The notes beneath the pieces are model-generated. The model was not told the DNA's origin. It searched no databases and worked only from the letters and a program-made list of their open reading frames with translations. The position numbers were made by a program, and so were the translations under genes. Source: Athripsodes cinereus (taxonomy: Eukaryota; Arthropoda; Insecta; Trichoptera; Leptoceridae). Taken from it: a stretch of DNA of 64,000 bases. Position 1 is the first letter of the stretch, and every line of letters begins with the position of its first letter. This document shows, piece after piece, positions 59,361 through 64,000 of this stretch. The DNA lies in the NCBI GenBank assembly GCA_947579605.1, contig OX388316.1, positions 19,161,290 to 19,225,289 on the forward strand, given 5' to 3'.

Positions 59361-62300
59361 ACGAATTTGCTTTTAATTTATAGATTGAAATAGAAAAAAT
59401 ATAATAGGTATGTTCCGTTGACTTTGCGAATAAATAATTGTATCAAAGGTTTCAAGTTATGTGTCAGCGGATGTCTGATTTAGGAAATTATCATATTTAG
59501 GAAATTTAGGAAAATATACATATTATAGTAAAGACTACCTTTAACTGTAACAATATGCGAGTCTATACATATATAGGTATTCTCCCTTTTCAGTAAAACT
59601 AAGAATCTACACCTACATTACATAATAAATTGTTATTAGAGTACAGTACTATCTCAAAAATACGCAATTAGTGATAATGCTTAAAGTATTATTACTATTC
59701 TTTACTCTTTCTTATCATCCATAGACCATCGATTTGGCACTTCAAGTCGTCGAACAATAATTATAAATAATTTAAATTGACACAACAAAATTAATTCGTT
59801 TCCTATTCAACATAGACGCGTGTTGCCGTTTTACAAGATACGTAAGTAGCTCATAATCTCATCAGTAACAAAATAACAATATATTCCTTTAGGTTGTGAA
59901 TCAGGGTAACAAAAAATTTAAGTAGAAAATGATTGTTTATAAATCGTAAAAAAATCATTGAGATTATAATATATGTGAATAAAATTTTCTACAAAAGATC
60001 TTTATATGTACTTTACAATTTAGAAATCATATCGTTTTTTTTTTATATAACAGCAACGAAAAAAATACAAAGTTAATAGAATAAAAACCTACCTTATGTA
60101 TATCTATCTACCTACATTATCTAAAAACCTACCTTATATTATTATACCTATCATTCCGAAAAAAAATTAGAATTGTAAATATGAAGCAAAATTTAGTAAT
60201 TTTTTCGATAGATATCGATGATCAAAAATATTTTTTAAACTAGAATATTTTGTACTTAAAATATATTTTTTTAAATTATCTCGATATGTTTATAAATAAA
60301 AAAGATACCTACAATAAATTTTGTAAAGATCTATTTTCATTAAAAATCACCCACGGCACGTTACAAAAATGACCGCCAAAATAAAAATTTTGAGAGTAAA
60401 AAAAAATAATACTTGTTTGAAAGTCTCAACATATCAGGCAATTAACAGGCAAAGTATAAAAAAAATCAAAAACATCGAGCAACGATTTTTCCATTTTTTG
60501 GTTGTTTTTGTTTGGATCGATACGAATTTGCTTTTAATTTATAGATTGAAATAGAAAAAATATAATAGGTATGTTCCGTTGACTTTGCGAATAAATAATT
60601 GTATCAAAGGTTTCAAGTTATATGTCAGCGGATGTCTGATTTAGGAAATTATCATATTTAGGAAATTTAGGAAAATATACATATTATAGTAAAGACTACC
60701 TTTAACTGTAACAATATGCGAGTCTATACATATATAGGTATTCTCCCTTTTCAGTAAAACTAAGAATCTACACCTACATTACATAATAAATTGTTATTAG
60801 AGTACAGTACTATCTCAAAAATACGCAATTAGTGATAATGCTTAAAGTATTATTACTATTCTTTACTCTTTCTTATCATCCATAGACCATCGATTTGGCA
60901 CTTCAAGTCGTCGAACAATAATTATAAATAATTTAAATTGACACAACAAAATTAATTCGTTTCCTATTCAACATAGACGCGTGTTGCCGTTTTACAAGAT
61001 ACGTAAGTAGCTCATAATCTCATCAGTAACAAAATAACAATATATTCCTTTAGGTTGTGAATCAGGGTAACAAAAAATTTAAGTAGAAAATGATTGTTTA
61101 TAAATCGTAAAAAAATCATTGAGATTATAATATATGTGAATAAAATTTTCTACAAAAGATCTTTATATGTACTTTACAATTTAGAAATCATATCGTTTTT
61201 TTTTTATATAACAGCAACGAAAAAAATACAAAGTTAATAGAATAAAAACCTACCTTATGTATATCTATCTACCTACATTATCTAAAAACCTACCTTATAT
61301 TATTATACCTATCATTCCGAAAAAAAATTAGAATTGTAAATATGAAGCAAAATTTAGTAATTTTTTCGATAGATATCGATGATCAAAAATATTTTTTAAA
61401 CTAGAATATTTTGTACTTAAAATATATTTTTTTAAATTATCTCGATATGTTTATAAATAAAAAAGATACCTACAATAAATTTTGTAAAGATCTATTTTCA
61501 TTAAAAATCACCCACGGCACGTTACAAAAATGACCGCCAAAATAAAAATTTTGAGAGTAAAAAAAAATAATACTTGTTTGAAAGTCTCAACATATCAGGC
61601 AATTAACAGGCAAAGTATAAAAAAAATCAAAAACATCGAGCAACGATTTTTCCATTTTTTGGTTGTTTTTGTTTGGATCGATACGAATTTGCTTTTAATT
61701 TATAGATTGAAATAGAAAAAATATAATAGGTATGTTCCGTTGACTTTGCGAATAAATAATTGTATCAAAGGTTTCAAGTTATATGTCAGCGGATGTCTGA
61801 TTTAGGAAATTATCATATTTAGGAAATTTAGGAAAATATACATATTATAGTAAAGACTACCTTTAACTGTAACAATATGCGAGTCTATACATATATAGGT
61901 ATTCTCCCTTTTCAGTAAAACTAAGAATCTACACCTACATTACATAATAAATTGTTATTAGAGTACAGTACTATCTCAAAAATACGCAATTAGTGATAAT
62001 GCTTAAAGTATTATTACTATTCTTTACTCTTTCTTATCATCCATAGACCATCGATTTGGCACTTCAAGTCGTCGAACAATAATTATAAATAATTTAAATT
62101 GACACAACAAAATTAATTCGTTTCCTATTCAACATAGACGCGTGTTGCCGTTTTACAAGATACGTAAGTAGCTCATAATCTCATCAGTAACAAAATAACA
62201 ATATATTCCTTTAGGTTGTGAATCAGGGTAACAAAAAATTTAAGTAGAAAATGATTGTTTATAAATCGTAAAAAAATCATTGAGATTATAATATATGTGA

Positions 62301-62459
62301 ATAAAATTTTCTACAAAAGATCTTTATATGTACTTTACAATTTAGAAATCATATCGTTTTTTTTTTATATAACAGCAACGAAAAAAATACAAAGTTAATA
62401 GAATAAAAACCTACCTTATGTATATCTATCTACCTACATTATCTAAAAACCTACCTTAT
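58984..62459. repeat. Three tandem copies of a 1161-bp unit
   Basis: Unit boundaries at 58984, 60145 and 61306; the third copy ends at 62459. Units 2 and 3 look identical; unit 1 differs at only a few bases (AAAAAAATTTAG against AAAAAAAATTAG, TTATGTGTCAG against TTATATGTCAG). Each unit carries the right arm of the foldback plus ~820 bp of otherwise single-copy DNA. TACCTAT lies at both edges. Recent unequal exchange or an assembly duplication. Confidence 0.92.
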
Positions 62460-63025
62460 TGTATTAAAAATTTACCTACCTATGCTTAGCTGACTATTGT
62501 GTATGTCTTTCTGATTACTACTATTATATTATACTTGTATAAATTCTAATATACTTTTAGTTAGAGCTGTAGTGCTTATATATATTTGTAAAAATTTGCT
62601 AGTATCTAAGTTTTATATTGTTCTCCTTATATGATATGCATTGTTTTTTCACTTGACTGTTTTCTTTTTTATTATGTTTGTAAAGGCTGTTTCAGCCGTT
62701 TATTGTATAAATAAATAAATAAATAAAAAATAAAATCTAGATTGTGTGTTGGAAAGTCAAGTGAAATATATCTTTTCTCTACAAGAGTTGCAAAAATACG
62801 TAATAAAGATCTATATAACCAAAATTATGATCACACAAAAAGCTCATAAAGGAGTAATTTATTTTCATCAATCCATCAATCTTGGTTGGAGATCCATATT
62901 GTGCAAATTCTAAAGTAGAAAAATGCGAAAGATGTCTTATTCTTAGCATTTCTAATTGGTACATAAATACACTTACAAAAAAATCCAACTCAATGTTCAT
63001 TTGATTTCACAGTGTTGCTCTCAAA
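62460..63025. other. Spacer with a LINE-like tail
   Basis: GGCTGTTTCAGCCGTTTATT then (AAAT)n at 62709-62730 looks like a non-LTR 3' end. No coding sequence. Confidence 0.4.
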
Positions 63026-63961
63026 TATTAGGTCCTTACATATGAAATTGGCGTTTGGCGAACTGGCAACTTTGATTCAAAATATGTGGCGTTCGGCTAG
63101 GAATTCCAAATTCAAATTTATTTCAAATTTAAGACCATGTATTTCTGTGTTCGAATTACGAAATTTATTTGTTATCGCGTCATTTGTTTTTCTTTCACAT
63201 CGTTCTGTTCACAATATGGAGAACTTAAAATATCGCTATATTTACGAATATGAGTTTCACCTCGGCACTAGTGCTGCAGAAACGGCTCGTAGGATTAACA
63301 ATGCGTATGGGGAAGCTACTGCAAAAGAAAATACGGTACGTTATTGGTTCCAACGTTTCCGTTCTGGAAATTTTGACCTACAGAACAAGCCTCGTGGACG
63401 GCCGGAGACACAAGTTGATAACGAAGAATTAAAAGCAATTGTGGAAGCAGATCCATCGCAAATCACGTCAGAGTTAGCGGCAGGCTTCGGTGTGAGTGAT
63501 AAAACCATTTTGATTCACTTGAAACAAATTGGAAAAGTGAAAAAACTTGAAAAATGGGTACCGCATGAATTGGTACTGCTGCTTCAGGACAACGCTCGAC
63601 CACATACGGCACGTTTGACGACCGCAAAACTACGGGAGCTGCGACTGGAATGTCTTCGACACCCACCATACTCCCCGGACCTTGCTCCAACTGATTACCA
63701 TTTTTTTCGGAATTTGGACAACTTCATGCAAGGAAAAAAATTCAATTCTCACGAGGCTGTCCAAACGGCCTTCAAAGATTTTATTGATTCTCGCTCACAC
63801 ACTTTTTTTAGTAAAGGAATCAATGAACTACCTTCGAGATGGCAAAAGTGCATAGATAGCCATGGTACATACTTTGACTAAATAAAAAAATAGTTTCATA
63901 AAAAAAAATCGTTTTCATTTCTGCCATATGAAACGCCAATTTCATATGTAAGGACCTAATA
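63026..63961 (+). mobile_element. Mariner transposon, internally deleted (932 bp)
   Basis: TA duplications at 63026-63027 and 63960-63961 flank perfect 29-bp terminal inverted repeats, 63028-63056 and 63931-63959 (TTAGGTCCTTACATATGAAA...). Full mariners are ~1.3 kb, so about 350 bp are missing from the transposase gene. Perfect ends suggest a young or recently mobilised copy. Confidence 0.93.
63216..63881 (+). pseudogene. Mariner transposase with in-frame internal deletion
   Basis: 221 codons from ATG 63216 (MENLKYRYIYEYEFHLGTSA) to TAA-type stop at 63881. The N-terminal helix-turn-helix DNA-binding region is present (AAETARRINNAYG, VRYWFQRFRSGNFDL, GRPETQVDNEELKAIVEADP, HLKQIGKVKKLEKWVPHEL). 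After residue 119 the sequence jumps to VLLLQDNARPH (D125) and SPDLAPTDY (D160). D125 and D160 are 34 residues apart, the mariner D34D spacing. The first catalytic Asp (TCDEKW-type block) and its surroundings are deleted. The usual length is ~345 residues. It may still bind the terminal repeats but cannot catalyse transposition. The frame also extends upstream to 63012, through the left terminal repeat; the start at 63216 matches the family. Confidence 0.92.
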
Positions 63962-64000
63962 AAATTAGCTTACCTACTCGTTTACCGAAATTACGTAAGT

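Noticed and set aside
59208..61715. Three identical 61-codon open frames spaced 1161 bp apart
   Set aside because: They lie in the arm of a foldback that was triplicated with its surroundings. Lysine/asparagine-rich AT-driven composition, no motif, and the complementary arm shows the sequence is structural.
62709..62730. (AAAT)n run as a telomeric or regulatory repeat
   Set aside because: Insect telomere repeat TTAGG is not present; the run follows a LINE-like 3' end and fits a retroelement tail.

Overview
The window looks like a stretch of an insect nuclear genome, most likely a moth or butterfly. It is strongly AT-rich. Genes are sparse, with long introns and GT-AG splice sites. Short TACCTA/TAGGTA words are frequent, and the repeat content is typical of Lepidoptera: 3' ends of CR1-, RTE- and Jockey-type non-LTR elements, a mariner, many MITEs and foldback elements, and tRNA-derived SINE remnants. 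There is no bacterial-style operon, no CRISPR array and no convincing tRNA or rRNA gene.

One complete host gene can be reconstructed. It is a five-exon, minus-strand gene of the takeout / juvenile-hormone-binding-protein (JHBP) family, with CDS bases between 9341 and 30057. Its splice phases agree exactly, giving a 248-residue secreted protein. The introns are about 0.7, 5.6, 1.9 and 11.7 kb and are full of transposon debris, including a ~36-bp minisatellite in the last intron. A second host-derived coding segment (38352-38729, minus) encodes two and a half EF-hands of a sarcoplasmic calcium-binding protein. It is fused in frame to the 3' end of a CR1-like element, and the block is bounded by 14-bp direct repeats. 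It reads as a chimeric, intronless retrocopy.

The rest is repeats. From left to right: a perfect 152-bp-armed foldback (1662-2179); a 2.6-kb decayed DNA transposon with 34-bp terminal inverted repeats (2654-5275); the takeout-like gene with its intronic insertions; repeat-rich intergenic DNA from 30 to 38 kb; the EF-hand/CR1 chimera; a reverse-transcriptase fragment (39775-40215); a 5'-truncated Jockey-like element (41465-42711); two copies of a foldback family (43.9 and 47.6 kb), the second nested in an 810-bp hAT-like element with 8-bp target duplication; a hairpin insertion with hammerhead-like core words (53.6 kb); an RTE-like reverse transcriptase with frameshift and internal deletion (55.07-56.57 kb); a tandem triplication of a 1161-bp unit that starts inside a foldback (58984-62459); and an internally deleted mariner with perfect 29-bp terminal repeats (63028-63959).

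A ~120-bp dispersed repeat (called family A here) occurs at least twelve times. A ~140-bp short element (family B) occurs four times and has inserted into other repeats. Several unrelated hairpin-shaped insertions carry 9-13-bp direct repeats at their edges, which suggests a shared retroposition-like mechanism. Family assignments of the repeats were made by eye and remain provisional where stated.
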